64,000 nt of DNA from NCBI GenBank assembly GCA_002344965.1, contig DDUU01000026.1:1-64000 (forward strand), written 5' to 3'. The notes beneath the pieces are model-generated. The model did not search any database. It was not told the DNA's origin and saw only the letters and a program-made list of their open reading frames with translations. Below are positions 10,377 through 19,844 of this stretch, one piece after another (positions within the stretch are counted from its first letter, which is position 1; each line of letters begins with the position of its first letter). A program made the translations under genes and the position numbers. The stretch is from Candidatus Tepidiaquacellales bacterium UBA2330 (GTDB taxonomy: Bacteria > Bacteroidota > Ignavibacteria > Tepidaquicellales > Tepidaquicellaceae).

Positions 10377-11606
10377 ATGAGTAAAATTAACGAACAGTTT
10401 AAGTTTTTATTAACAGCCAATTTTATATTGGCTTTGTTTATATTTTCTGCTTCAAATGTAGTATCCCAGACTACAGTTAATATAACATTATGCAATGATA
10501 ATACTTTATATGAAGATCCAACCGGAGAAACGAGCAATGGTTCAGGTCAGTATTTCTTTACCGGAACTACAGTCAGTGAACAGATAAGAAGAGGCTTGAT
10601 AAAATTTTATGTTAAAAAAGACATACCTCAATGCGCTGTTATAACTAATGTATCTCTAAGGCTGCATATGTCAAGAACAATTTCGGGTGATAAGAATGTT
10701 GAATTAAGAAATGTAGAAAAAGACTGGGGAGCATCTTTTTCTGACGCACCTGGAGAGGAAGGATTCGGTACACAGGCTGAAAGCGGGGATGCAACCTGGC
10801 TACATACTTTTTATAATACTGAAACCTGGACAAATCCGGGCGGTGATTTTTCTGCTAACCCCAGCGCTGTAATACCTGTAGGAGGAGTTGGTTTTTATAC
10901 TTGGAATTCTCCTCAGATGATTCAGGATGTTCAGTCATGGTTAAATGATCCCCAAACTAATTATGGCTGGATGCTTTACGGAACAGAAGATGAAGCGGCT
11001 ACTGCAAAAAGATTTGATTCGAGAGAAAATGATTCTGTAAGTTTCAGACCTGTTTTGACAGTGACATATATTGTGAATGATATTTCATTATATACTGCAT
11101 CATTGATTGAAGGATTTTTTGACGGAATAGAAATGGTACCTGATACTTTGAAAATAACTTTGAGAAATCAAAATTCTCCTTATGCTCCTGTAGATTCAGA
11201 AAAGGGATTATCAAATAATTTAGGAGATTTAAACAATTGTTTCAGCGCACCAACCGGTATGTATTACATTGTTGTAAATCACAGGAATTCAATTGAGACG
11301 TGGAGTAAATTTCCGGTGTTACTGACTCAAAATTACGGAGATTATTACAATTTCACCGACGCTGCAAATAAAGCTTACGGCGACAATCAGGTTTTAAAAC
11401 TCGGTTCGTATTGTATTTACAGCGGAGATGTGGACCAGGACGGATTGGTTGATATCACTGACGGAGGTCTTGTAGATAATGATGCCTCTGTATTTGCAAC
11501 AGGTTACATTCCAACAGACGTAAACGGAGATGATCTAGCGGATCTGGCTGATGCTTCAATTGTTGACAATAATGCAAACAATTTTGTATCTAAAATGACG
11601 CCTTAA
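10377..11606 (+). CDS. Secreted DNRLRE-domain protein with C-terminal dockerin-like calcium repeats
   Basis: 409 residues with signal peptide (ends VVSQ). Residues ~33-235 look like a DNRLRE domain (TLYEDPTGETSNGSG, RRGLIKFYV, LRLHMS...VELRNVEKDW, DSREN...RPVLTVTY), a carbohydrate-associated beta-sandwich found in surface proteins. The last ~60 residues carry two EF-hand-like loops (GDVDQDGLVDITD and TDVNGDDLADLAD) ending NNFVSKMTP, a dockerin-like arrangement. Unlike its neighbours it has no NYPNPFNP-type CTD, so its route to the surface is unclear. Function beyond a structural/adhesive role is not known. Confidence 0.7.
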   Translation: MSKINEQFKFLLTANFILALFIFSASNVVSQTTVNITLCNDNTLYEDPTGETSNGSGQYFFTGTTVSEQIRRGLIKFYVKKDIPQCAVITNVSLRLHMSRTISGDKNVELRNVEKDWGASFSDAPGEEGFGTQAESGDATWLHTFYNTETWTNPGGDFSANPSAVIPVGGVGFYTWNSPQMIQDVQSWLNDPQTNYGWMLYGTEDEAATAKRFDSRENDSVSFRPVLTVTYIVNDISLYTASLIEGFFDGIEMVPDTLKITLRNQNSPYAPVDSEKGLSNNLGDLNNCFSAPTGMYYIVVNHRNSIETWSKFPVLLTQNYGDYYNFTDAANKAYGDNQVLKLGSYCIYSGDVDQDGLVDITDGGLVDNDASVFATGYIPTDVNGDDLADLADASIVDNNANNFVSKMTP

Positions 11607-11633
11607 GAATTAAAAGAATATTCAGAAAATCAG

Positions 11634-11665
11634 AAAAAATGCCCTGACTTGACAGGGCATTTTTT
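11634..11665. terminator. Bidirectional terminator between convergent genes
   Basis: AAAAAATGCCCTG ... CAGGGCATTTTTT: perfect 13-base arms with A-run and T-run, between the plus-strand DNRLRE gene and the minus-strand endonuclease-family gene. Confidence 0.9.
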
Positions 11666-11722
11666 ATTTTAAAAAACTGAATATTTAAGAGAGCTAATCA
11701 AATCGTATACTTTAAATCTGAT

Positions 11723-13000
11723 TTATTTTACTAAAGTCAGCTTTCTTGTAAACGAAAATCTTCCTGCTGTAAGTCTGTAGAAATAATTTCCGCTTGTTAA
11801 ACCTGACGCATTAAAATCAACCGAATATTTACCTTCAGACAAATTTTCATCAACCAGTGTTTCTACTTTATTCCCCAATATATCATAAACAATCAATGTC
11901 ACGCGGCTGCTTAAATCACTGTAACTTTTTAAATCAGGAATGTCAAAATCAATTCTTGTAAAAGGATTAAACGGGTTCGGGTAATTCTGACTTAATTTGA
12001 AATCATCAGGAATTTCACTGCTTACTGAGCTCACAGATACCGGATTTTGGTCAAACTTGTATTTAGCATAAATCGGGAGATGGTCAGATGTATAATACAG
12101 CGCATCAGCAATGCTGTCAGGTACTGAAGTATTTGGTCTGCGGTTTATGCTGTCGTTAAAATGATTACCGTCATTTCCTACAGCAACAAATGAACCGGGA
12201 ATATATTTGATTTTACCTTCCTGTAAAATTCCGTTCGAATTTAAAATCATATCAAATCTGTCATCAAGTCCACCTGTTGCTCCGCCGTCTCCCAATGCTC
12301 TTGTTCGCGTGGACTGCGTATGATACTGAGAATAAACCGACTGATTCCAGTTTCCCGGCATTGTAAACATATCAATGAAATGACCGTCGGCGTTAACGTC
12401 AGGTTCCAGAAGTCTCTGATATGCAGGTTCATTTGCAGAATAAATATTAAAATCTCCAAGAACTATAAATTCTTCACCGGTTCGGAAAGTATTGCTCACA
12501 TTTCGCAAAGCATTAACTTCCTGAAGTCGTCTCTGCTGATCTTCAGTTGTATTGCTTGCTTTTAGATGCACATCAAAAATTTTAATTGTATCATTTGTGG
12601 AAACATGCACAAGCGTAAAGAGATTAATATTCCGAAGAGTGGTAGTGATAACTGTATTGCTGATGAAATTAAATTTTAATCTATCATAAAAAATAGCATT
12701 ATCGGTATCCGGACCATCAATAAAAACACCTGCCGAATATTTGTCCGGGATTGTGAAGTTCATAACATTATTAAGAAAGTTTGTAACTGCAGACTGTGAT
12801 AGAATTTCGCAGACAGCTAAAATATCCGGCTGTATATAATCTATTGTTTTTCTGAATAACGGATCTTTAGCTGCATTATTACCGCTGTAATTCAAAAGAT
12901 TGTATGAGGCAATTTTTAATGTATCCTGTGAATAAGATACATTTATGGAAGAAATTAGTATGAGAATACAAATCCCGTGTAAAAATTTTCTGAAAAGCAT
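11723..13000 (-). CDS. T9SS-exported endonuclease/exonuclease/phosphatase family protein
   Basis: 425 residues from ATG at 13000; this start gives a clean signal peptide (MLFRKFLHGICILILISS...YSQ). A TTG eight codons upstream is possible but weaker. The fold signatures of the DNase I-like superfamily are visible: KIASYNLLNYSG near the mature N-terminus, the catalytic GDFN in the middle (FIVLGDFNIYS), and SDHLP toward the end of the domain (~residue 336). The C-terminal ~90 residues are a T9SS type A CTD (QNYPNPFNPFTRIDFDI ... RKLTLVK). Likely an extracellular nuclease or phosphodiesterase; substrate is unknown. Confidence 0.82.
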   Translation of the reverse strand: MLFRKFLHGICILILISSINVSYSQDTLKIASYNLLNYSGNNAAKDPLFRKTIDYIQPDILAVCEILSQSAVTNFLNNVMNFTIPDKYSAGVFIDGPDTDNAIFYDRLKFNFISNTVITTTLRNINLFTLVHVSTNDTIKIFDVHLKASNTTEDQQRRLQEVNALRNVSNTFRTGEEFIVLGDFNIYSANEPAYQRLLEPDVNADGHFIDMFTMPGNWNQSVYSQYHTQSTRTRALGDGGATGGLDDRFDMILNSNGILQEGKIKYIPGSFVAVGNDGNHFNDSINRRPNTSVPDSIADALYYTSDHLPIYAKYKFDQNPVSVSSVSSEIPDDFKLSQNYPNPFNPFTRIDFDIPDLKSYSDLSSRVTLIVYDILGNKVETLVDENLSEGKYSVDFNASGLTSGNYFYRLTAGRFSFTRKLTLVK

Positions 13001-13119
13001 TATTACTGAATTAATTTCAAACAATATAAGGACTTAATGTAATAATTAAAAGTTTATTATTAAATTTTATCTGATTTTATTTTTTAAAATAATTATATTT
13101 ATCGAAAATTTTTTTAAAT

Positions 13120-13440
13120 ATGAAGAAAGAAGACTGTATATTCTGTAACATTGAAAGCGGGGCAATTATTTTAAATAATGAAATGGGATTTGTTATAAAA
13201 GACAAGTATCCGCAGTCAAAAGGTCATTTGCTTATAATTCCTAATGATCATTACGAAAATTATTTTGATCTCCCGGAAGATATACGAAACTCGCTTTGGG
13301 ATCTTGCAGATAAAGCTAAGTTATTATGTGACAGCGAGCTTTCACCTCCGGGATATAATATTAATATTAACAACGGCAGATCAGCCGGTCAGATCGTCAT
13401 GCATGCCCACATTCATCTGATCCCGAGATATGCTAAATAA
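13120..13440 (+). CDS. HIT (histidine triad) family hydrolase
   Basis: 106 residues. The C-terminus carries the histidine triad HAHIHLIPRY (His95, His97, His99), and CIFC at residues 6-9 matches the N-terminal zinc site of HIT proteins; GHLLIIPNDHYEN is also family-typical. Such proteins hydrolyse nucleoside phosphoramidates or dinucleotides in the cytoplasm; the exact substrate is not predictable. First gene of a probable operon with the DUF4870 and VOC genes (23-base gap, then an overlap). Confidence 0.9.
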   Translation: MKKEDCIFCNIESGAIILNNEMGFVIKDKYPQSKGHLLIIPNDHYENYFDLPEDIRNSLWDLADKAKLLCDSELSPPGYNININNGRSAGQIVMHAHIHLIPRYAK

Positions 13441-13463
13441 TTTAAATAATTATAAAAAAGTAA

Positions 13464-13916
13464 ATGAAAAATCAGGATACAGCAAATGAAACATCCGCGA
13501 CCAGCGAAGAGAGAACTCTCTCACTTCTTTGCCATCTGTCAATGCTCCTTGGAGGTATTTTACTGCCAATAATAATCTGGGCGACACAAAAAAGCAAATC
13601 ACAGTTTGTGAGATTTCATTCGCTGCAGGCGATCTTCTTTCAGATCATGCTTGGGGTAATTATTGTTTTCGGAGTAATAATTTTTTTAATTTTAATGTTA
13701 GCGTCGGGTTTCGGTCTTGGTGAGTTAAATAATCAAGGTAACTCGGATATGCCTGTATTCATTATGATCTTCATGTTCTCATTTTACGGTTTCATATTCT
13801 TGTTTGTATTCGCTGCAATAGGTTACAGTATTTATATAGGTTTAAAAGCGTATAAAGGTGAACTGGTCAGAGTTATCTTTATCGGAAATATTATTTATAA
13901 AAAAGTATATGGTTAA
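13464..13916 (+). CDS. DUF4870 (Tic20-like) integral membrane protein
   Basis: 150 residues. The N-terminal SEERTLSLLCHLSMLLGGILLPIIIW and KSQFVRFHSLQAIFFQ are the hallmark motifs of DUF4870 small membrane proteins. Three to four transmembrane helices are visible. Its role is unknown. The stop codon lies inside the start of the next gene (ATGGTTAA), suggesting translational coupling. Confidence 0.8.
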   Translation: MKNQDTANETSATSEERTLSLLCHLSMLLGGILLPIIIWATQKSKSQFVRFHSLQAIFFQIMLGVIIVFGVIIFLILMLASGFGLGELNNQGNSDMPVFIMIFMFSFYGFIFLFVFAAIGYSIYIGLKAYKGELVRVIFIGNIIYKKVYG

Positions 13917-14298
13917 AGCTAAGCTGACCGGCTCGGCTGCTATTTTACTTGTGTCTGACATTGATATTTCAGCAGAATACTACCGCAGTAAATTAGGATT
14001 TGAATCTGTCAGATTTTACGGAGATCCACATGATTTCTGTATTCTCGGTAGAGACGGTTATTATCTTATGTTGACTAAAGCAACAGCTGAAGAAACGATT
14101 ATTCCGAATTGGAAATTAAAGGAAAAAACGAGCAATGTTTATTTCTGGGTAGATGATGCTGAGAAGATATACAATGAATATTTGGAAAGAGGAGTTGAAA
14201 TAGACTACACGCTTTATATTACACATTACAATGTTAAAGAATTCGGAGTTTCTGACCCGGATGGTTATGACATTTCTTTTGGCGAGTTATTGAAATAG
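13909..14298 (+). CDS. VOC-superfamily (glyoxalase/bleomycin-resistance-like) protein
   Basis: 129 residues from ATG at 13909, which overlaps the upstream stop by 8 bases; a longer frame from 13858 would add 17 residues from inside the DUF4870 gene and is less likely. VOC features: AILLVSDIDISAEYYRSKLGF at the start, a central NVYFWVDDAEKIYNEYLERG, and the terminal DPDGYDISFGEL, where the Glu is a usual metal ligand. Likely a single-domain dimeric VOC enzyme or binding protein; reaction unknown. Confidence 0.82.
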   Translation: MVKAKLTGSAAILLVSDIDISAEYYRSKLGFESVRFYGDPHDFCILGRDGYYLMLTKATAEETIIPNWKLKEKTSNVYFWVDDAEKIYNEYLERGVEIDYTLYITHYNVKEFGVSDPDGYDISFGELLK

Positions 14299-14359
14299 GA
14301 AAGAGTTTCCGCAGAAATTTATCAGGTCACCATATTCTAAAGCTTACAGGCATTTTGGC

Positions 14360-14383
14360 GAAAAACCGTTAAAACGGTTTTTC
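14360..14383. terminator. Bidirectional hairpin between convergent genes
   Basis: Perfect 11-base arms GAAAAACCGTT / AACGGTTTTTC separated by AA, with the A/T-rich ends giving T-runs on both strands. A second weaker dyad (GGAGCAG ... CTGCTCC) lies at 14401-14434, closer to the minus-strand lipoprotein stop. Confidence 0.65.
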
Positions 14384-14458
14384 CCCTCCAAAAATCAGAG
14401 GGAGCAGCTTCTGCTTATCTGCAAAAACTGCTCCGGCATCAAAATTATTCAGGAGGTT

Positions 14459-15448
14459 TTATTGTCTTACTCTGTATGGCAAACCCATATACGTTGAGGA
14501 AAAGAGCGAAGTTGTTTTGTTATACAATGAACTTCTTGTATTAGAACTTACATAACCATTGTGAATTCCATTCCTGTGCTGATTATATACTTCAAAAGTT
14601 TTTTCGTATATCCTGTCAAATTTGTTTCCGTTTTGTATCTGCGATGTCATTACGAATGGTTCCCTGTGATAACCAAATGAATTTCTTGCCCAGTGATATG
14701 CAACAATATCAGTATCATTCTGGTTGCTTGTCAGATAAACTTTCACTCTTACCTGATCACCTCTGCCAAGGTCGATAAATGTATTATTGTTGAAAAATCT
14801 TGATGTAAAAATATTAGACGTAAAGTCAGGACCATTTAAAGTAAGTACAAGATTATTATTTCTGAAAAACTCAATCCTGTTCATTACAATATTTTCTTTC
14901 CCGATCTGTGGTGATTTAGTTTCACCGTCAATCGCAGAATACTGATAAACTCTCCAGTTTAATCCGGGGTTCGGACGTCTGTTAACTCTTTTAAAAGAAA
15001 TGGTTCTTTTTGATTCCTGTGTAAAAGGTTTTATTGTTGAGTCAAGATTTCCGCCGAGATATCCTATAATAATAAAATTTCCTGTGATTATTTTTGTAAC
15101 ATCTGCAGTTTTTAATGTATCACCGAAAGTTGTAATGTTTACATTTACATTTTTACCGGTAATCCTTCTTCCCCATTTCAAAATTGAATCCAAAGGTGAA
15201 CTCACTAAATTTTCATTATTATATACTGCTCCGGATGACTCAAAATCTGCTTCCTCGTTGTAAAACAAATTGTCATCATCATCGGCGTTGCTGCTATATG
15301 AACTGTTAACGGCTATACTTCTGATAAAATCATCATCACTCATAAGACCGGGTTCTATTGTGCTGTCAGAACAGGATGAATTAAATATTATAATTCCTAA
15401 AATTATAGAAACGATTAAAATTAAATGCCTGAATTCAAAGGTTTTCAT
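14459..15448 (-). CDS. Putative lipoprotein of unknown function
   Basis: 329 residues. Hydrophobic leader followed by SSCSDS, a plausible lipoprotein signal-peptidase II site (the -3 Asn is atypical). The mature protein begins with an acidic, Ser/Asp-rich linker (SSNADDDDNLFYNEEADFESSG). The remaining ~240 residues look like beta-rich sequence (VNVNITTFGDTLKTADVTKIITGNF, RVKVYLTSNQNDTDIVAYHW). I do not recognise the family. It is monocistronic, convergent with the VOC operon and divergent from the M16 peptidase gene. Confidence 0.7.
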   Translation of the reverse strand: MKTFEFRHLILIVSIILGIIIFNSSCSDSTIEPGLMSDDDFIRSIAVNSSYSSNADDDDNLFYNEEADFESSGAVYNNENLVSSPLDSILKWGRRITGKNVNVNITTFGDTLKTADVTKIITGNFIIIGYLGGNLDSTIKPFTQESKRTISFKRVNRRPNPGLNWRVYQYSAIDGETKSPQIGKENIVMNRIEFFRNNNLVLTLNGPDFTSNIFTSRFFNNNTFIDLGRGDQVRVKVYLTSNQNDTDIVAYHWARNSFGYHREPFVMTSQIQNGNKFDRIYEKTFEVYNQHRNGIHNGYVSSNTRSSLYNKTTSLFSSTYMGLPYRVRQ

Positions 15449-15643
15449 TTTAAAATTTCTTTTCTGTATTTTTGAATAAATTGACTTTGCTCATCTTTGA
15501 CAATTTTGTTTGGATATTAGTTTAACTATATCAGTAATAATTCCGTATTCACATACTCATCAATGTATAATTCTTTATATATTTAATTAGTTTTGAATGA
15601 CTTAATTTTGAATTCAATTTTTTAAAAGATCTAAAAAATCAAA

Positions 15644-18592
15644 ATGAATAAGATTATCAGATTCGTTTCAAAAAATATTTTAATATCATTTATTTTACTG
15701 ACGGCATTATCAGCTTCAGTTTTTTCACAGGAATTAAAAAAGGTAAGTGACGGAAAATATACCTATGAAATAGTTGAAAATGATCCTCTGAAAGCCAGGA
15801 TCTATACTCTTGATAACGGACTTAAAGTTTATATCTCCGTAAATAAAAAGGAACCGAAAATTCAGACTTATATAGCAGTCGCCACCGGTAGTAAGAATGA
15901 TCCGCACGATGCGCAGGGATTGTCCCATTATCTTGAGCATATGCTCTTTAAAGGAACGGACAAATTCGGCACAAAAAATTATACGGCTGAAAAACCAATG
16001 ATTGATACAATTATTTCTTTATATGAGCAGAGAAGAAAGACAGATGATCCCGAACTGCGAAAATCCATTTATAAAAAAATAGACAGCGTATCTTATCTTG
16101 CGTCAGAATATGCAATTGCTAATGAGTATGACAAAATGATCTCTGACCTGGGCGGTGAAGGAAGCAATGCCTGGACTTCAGTTGAAGAAACGGTCTATAC
16201 CTGTAATATACCTTCCAATCAACTTGAAAGATGGCTTACCATTGAATCCGAAAGATTCAGAAATCCCGTGATGAGAATTTTTCATACCGAACTTGAAGCA
16301 GTGTATGAGGAAAAAAATACATCTCTCGATAATGATAACAGCAAAGTATGGGAAGCGCTTATGTCAGGACTTTATCAGCAGCATACTTATGGAACACAGA
16401 CAACCATAGGCAGCGTTGAGCAGCTGAAAAATCCTTCAATCCAAAAAATTATTGATTATTACAACGAAAGATATGTGCCAAATAATATGGCTATATGTCT
16501 ATCAGGCGATCTTGATCCTGATGCTGCAATTGAAATGATATACAGAAAATTCGGAATGTACGAAAGTAAGCCTGTCCCTGAGTTTATTGTTCCGGTTGAA
16601 GCTCCCATAAACGGACCTTTGATAAAGGAAGTCTTCGGACCGTCCCAGGAATCCGTAATTTTCGGTTACCGATCCGGTGGCGCCGGTACTAAAGATGCGG
16701 ATATTCTTATAATTCTTGAATATATATTAAGTAACGGAACAGCAGGTCTAATTGACCTGAATCTGAATCAGGATCAGAAAGTAATTGACGCATACTGCGC
16801 GACAGATATTAATAAAGATTATTCTACCTTGTATTTCGGAGGAAAATCCAGAGAAGGTCAGTCATTAGAACAGGTAAAGGATCTTATTTTAAATCAGATC
16901 GAACTTGTTAAGAAAGGCGATTTTCCGGATTGGCTTATTCCGGCTACTATCAGTAATTTCAAACTTACTCAGCTGGAGTCATTTGAAAATAATTCAAGCA
17001 GAACTTATTCATTTTTACAGTCATTTATTTATGATATACCCTGGGATAAATACATTTTTAACGTTGACAGACTTTCAAAAATTACAAAGCAGGATGTAGT
17101 TAATTTTGCAAACGAAAATCTAAACAATAATTACGTGGTGGTTTATAAAAAGACTGGTGAGGATAAGTCAATTGTCAAAGTTGAAAAGCCCGAGATCAAT
17201 CCGGTAAAGATCAACAGGGAAGATTATTCGGATTTTCAGACAGAGATTCGAAATATTTCTGTAAATGAGATAAGACCTGAATTCGCTGACTTTAATAGAG
17301 ATATTACAAAATTGAAAATCAAAGAAAGCATTCCGCTTTATTATATAAAGAATAATGATAATGAACTTTTCTATCTGAATATTATTTCAGACATCGGTAC
17401 AAATCAAAATAAAAAGTTATCACTTGCCACTGCATACTTTGATTATTTATCAACATCTAAGTTTACTTCCTTTCAGATTAAAGAAGAATTTTATAAGCTT
17501 GCCAGTTCGTATAATGTTTCGGTTTCGGATGATCAGCTTACAGTAAGTCTTTCCGGTCTGAATGAAAATTTTGAAAAATCATTTAAGCTTCTTGAGGAAA
17601 TAATTTCAGATCCGGTCGTCATTAAAGATGCTCTAGAAAACTTAAAAGCTGATATTCTCAAGCAAAGAGAAGATGCAAAGTTTTCAAAGAATACTATTCT
17701 CTGGAACGGAATGGTAAATTATGCAAAATACGGCAAAGATAATCCTTTCACATACAGGCTCTCAAAGGAAGAACTAAATAGTATAACTCCGGAAGAAATT
17801 GCAGATATAATAAAAGATATTTTTTCTTATAAGCAAAGAATCTATTATTACGGTCCGCTTGATAATAACAGTATTACTGAAGCGCTTAATAAAGAACATA
17901 AATCTGCAGATAAGCTGAAATCAATGAAATCAGTTAATGAATTTGTTGAAAAAGATTCAGAAGAAAATATTGTTTATGTAGTTAATTACGACATGCAGCA
18001 GGCAGAGATAGTAATGCTTTCAAAAAGAAATAAATTCGACAAAGAATTACTCCCGTATTCAATATTGTATAATGAATATTTCGGCGGCGGTATGGGTTCT
18101 GTTGTGTATCAGGAAATAAGAGAATCAAAAGCTCTTGCATACTCTACATTTTCTGTTTTTCAATCACCTAAAAAACAGTCAAACTCATTTTATAATATAG
18201 CTTACATTGGCACACAGGCTGACAAACTTCCAGAAGCGATGGCAGGAATGACTGAACTGCTCAGAAATTTTCCGGTTTCGGAATCAGCTTTCAGAAATGC
18301 CAAAAGTTCTCTCATCAAACAAATACAGTCAGAAAGAGTGATAAAAGCAGGTCTTCTGAATAAATATGAAAACTCAATGAAACTCGGGCTTGAAGAAAAT
18401 ATAGACAGTAAAATCTATGAAAGAGTTTATAAAATGGAGCTCGATGACATTGTTGAATTTCAAAGGAAAAATATTAAAGACAATAAATATTCTATCCTTG
18501 TGCTTGCTGACATAAATAAAATTGATATGAAAACTCTTGAAGCGTATGGAGATGTGAAAGTATTAACGCTTGAAGAAGTTTTTGGATATTAA
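15644..18592 (+). CDS. M16-family zinc metallopeptidase (insulinase-like), secreted
   Basis: 982 residues, with a signal peptide (ends FSQE). The inverted zinc motif HxxEH is seen as HYLEH (His95, Glu98, His99) in GLSHYLEHMLFKGTDKFG, and the downstream segment FHTELEAVYEEKNTSLDN (about 213-230) supplies the third ligand in this family. The length fits the single-chain, two-halves type; the second half (from about 510) lacks the HxxEH and would be the inactive partner domain, containing YFGGGMGSVVYQEIRESKALAYS. Probably periplasmic, degrading peptides. Its stop overlaps the convergent DUF5683 gene by 4 bases. Confidence 0.92.
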   Translation: MNKIIRFVSKNILISFILLTALSASVFSQELKKVSDGKYTYEIVENDPLKARIYTLDNGLKVYISVNKKEPKIQTYIAVATGSKNDPHDAQGLSHYLEHMLFKGTDKFGTKNYTAEKPMIDTIISLYEQRRKTDDPELRKSIYKKIDSVSYLASEYAIANEYDKMISDLGGEGSNAWTSVEETVYTCNIPSNQLERWLTIESERFRNPVMRIFHTELEAVYEEKNTSLDNDNSKVWEALMSGLYQQHTYGTQTTIGSVEQLKNPSIQKIIDYYNERYVPNNMAICLSGDLDPDAAIEMIYRKFGMYESKPVPEFIVPVEAPINGPLIKEVFGPSQESVIFGYRSGGAGTKDADILIILEYILSNGTAGLIDLNLNQDQKVIDAYCATDINKDYSTLYFGGKSREGQSLEQVKDLILNQIELVKKGDFPDWLIPATISNFKLTQLESFENNSSRTYSFLQSFIYDIPWDKYIFNVDRLSKITKQDVVNFANENLNNNYVVVYKKTGEDKSIVKVEKPEINPVKINREDYSDFQTEIRNISVNEIRPEFADFNRDITKLKIKESIPLYYIKNNDNELFYLNIISDIGTNQNKKLSLATAYFDYLSTSKFTSFQIKEEFYKLASSYNVSVSDDQLTVSLSGLNENFEKSFKLLEEIISDPVVIKDALENLKADILKQREDAKFSKNTILWNGMVNYAKYGKDNPFTYRLSKEELNSITPEEIADIIKDIFSYKQRIYYYGPLDNNSITEALNKEHKSADKLKSMKSVNEFVEKDSEENIVYVVNYDMQQAEIVMLSKRNKFDKELLPYSILYNEYFGGGMGSVVYQEIRESKALAYSTFSVFQSPKKQSNSFYNIAYIGTQADKLPEAMAGMTELLRNFPVSESAFRNAKSSLIKQIQSERVIKAGLLNKYENSMKLGLEENIDSKIYERVYKMELDDIVEFQRKNIKDNKYSILVLADINKIDMKTLEAYGDVKVLTLEEVFGY

Positions 18593-19164
18593 AAGTTGAT
18601 ATCAATTCCGATCAGGTTATTTTTTTTCAGTAATCCGAATTTGATTTTATCTGAAACGTTAAAATCATAAAGCTCAGCGTCAATGTATGCATCAATCAAA
18701 TTTGCAAGATATAATATTGAAGAATAAATAATAAAATTGTCCCTTTGATCTCTGTAAAATTCCCTCAGATTCAGAAGCCGGGGATCTCCTGATGGATTCT
18801 CTGCTGTCTGTGAGTTTAAATACTGATCCCTGTAATCGATGTACTGATTGTTATTGTTAATAATCCCATAGACAAAATAACCGCCTGCGCCAAGTATTAT
18901 TGGTATTTTCCAGTATGATTCTGTATAAAATTGTCCTGCACCGGGAAGTAATGCTGAGTATGCTACTGCTCTCCATGGCTGCTTCTTCATTTTAAAATCT
19001 TCTTCGGTGTAATTCGAATTATTCAAAGATCTCTGTTGTAATACAGACTTTTCGGATAAAAAATTATTCGTGTCAATTTCCTGTTTAAACTGTGCAGAAC
19101 TGCTTTTGCTCAAAATAACGGTAAAAAATATTACAATAAAAAAAGCACTATGAAAATTATTCAT
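18589..19164 (-). CDS. DUF5683-domain membrane protein
   Basis: 191 residues from ATG at 19164 (MNNFHSAFFIVIFF...SSAQ is a signal peptide); a TTG 11 codons upstream is less likely. The core KKQPWRAVAYSALLPGAGQFYTESYWKIPI is the DUF5683 signature, followed by further hydrophobic segments (IILGAGGYFVYGII, IIYSSILYLANLIDAYIDA). Function unknown; such proteins are common in Bacteroidota-related bacteria, where they are presumed envelope proteins. Directly downstream of secG on the same strand (46 bases), so possibly cotranscribed. Confidence 0.8.
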   Translation of the reverse strand: MNNFHSAFFIVIFFTVILSKSSSAQFKQEIDTNNFLSEKSVLQQRSLNNSNYTEEDFKMKKQPWRAVAYSALLPGAGQFYTESYWKIPIILGAGGYFVYGIINNNNQYIDYRDQYLNSQTAENPSGDPRLLNLREFYRDQRDNFIIYSSILYLANLIDAYIDAELYDFNVSDKIKFGLLKKNNLIGIDINF

Positions 19165-19210
19165 AGTGCTAAGATAAAATTTTTGAATGTAAAACAAAAT
19201 TTCTGTTTTT

Positions 19211-19654
19211 TTACTGACCTTCTGTTTCAGGTTCTACCTGAACAGGTGGTTTTTCCGGAGCTTTATCCGTGGATTTATCTGCATCCTGATTTTGCTGCTG
19301 ATTCGGATCAACATTTACAGGAGGAGTATTATTCTGATCAGGTGGTATAACTGTATTCGGCGGAATTTGCTGTTGCTGCTGACCGGCATTCTTTTGAATT
19401 ATACTTTCATCGACTGCAGAGCCGGAACCTCCGATCATAAGATTTACTACAATACATCCGACCATTAAAGTTACTGCCAGTACTGTAGTTGTTTTTGAAA
19501 GTATGTCTGATGTTCTTCTGACTCCAAACGCCATTGTAACGCTTGAACCTCCTATAGGACCCGCTAATCCGTTTCCTTTTGACGACTGCATTAATACGAC
19601 AGCCATTAATACGATAGATATTACTATCAGTAATATTATAAGTAAAGTAACCAT
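19211..19654 (-). CDS. secG: Preprotein translocase subunit SecG
   Basis: 147 residues. Two transmembrane helices frame the conserved loop (LMQSSKGNGLAGPIGGSSVTM, RRTSDILSKTT), which is the SecG signature. The C-terminal ~70 residues form a Gln/Asn/Pro-rich tail (QQQQQIPPN..., VEPETEGQ) longer than in E. coli SecG, a pattern seen in Bacteroidota-type SecG. ATG at 19654 is chosen over tandem TTG codons just upstream. Role: accessory subunit of the SecYEG channel, which also feeds the many Sec-dependent T9SS cargo proteins of this window. Confidence 0.92.
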   Translation of the reverse strand: MVTLLIILLIVISIVLMAVVLMQSSKGNGLAGPIGGSSVTMAFGVRRTSDILSKTTTVLAVTLMVGCIVVNLMIGGSGSAVDESIIQKNAGQQQQQIPPNTVIPPDQNNTPPVNVDPNQQQNQDADKSTDKAPEKPPVQVEPETEGQ

Positions 19655-19844
19655 AGGCAACAAAAATACATTTCTATGCTAAATTATACAAGTCCAGTTA
19701 TATTCTTTTTTTTCAAATTTTAATGTCCCTGCTTGCAAATAAAAAAGTTTGTTTAAAGTATTTATTTAAATAACATATTTATTTACTTTGTTTTACTGAA
19801 TTTTACTGTTACAACTTAATTGAAAATTAAAAATTTTATATCTC

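Noticed and set aside
13858..13908. Upstream start for the VOC protein
   Set aside because: It would lie inside the DUF4870 frame; the ATG at 13909 overlapping the previous stop gives the family-typical length.
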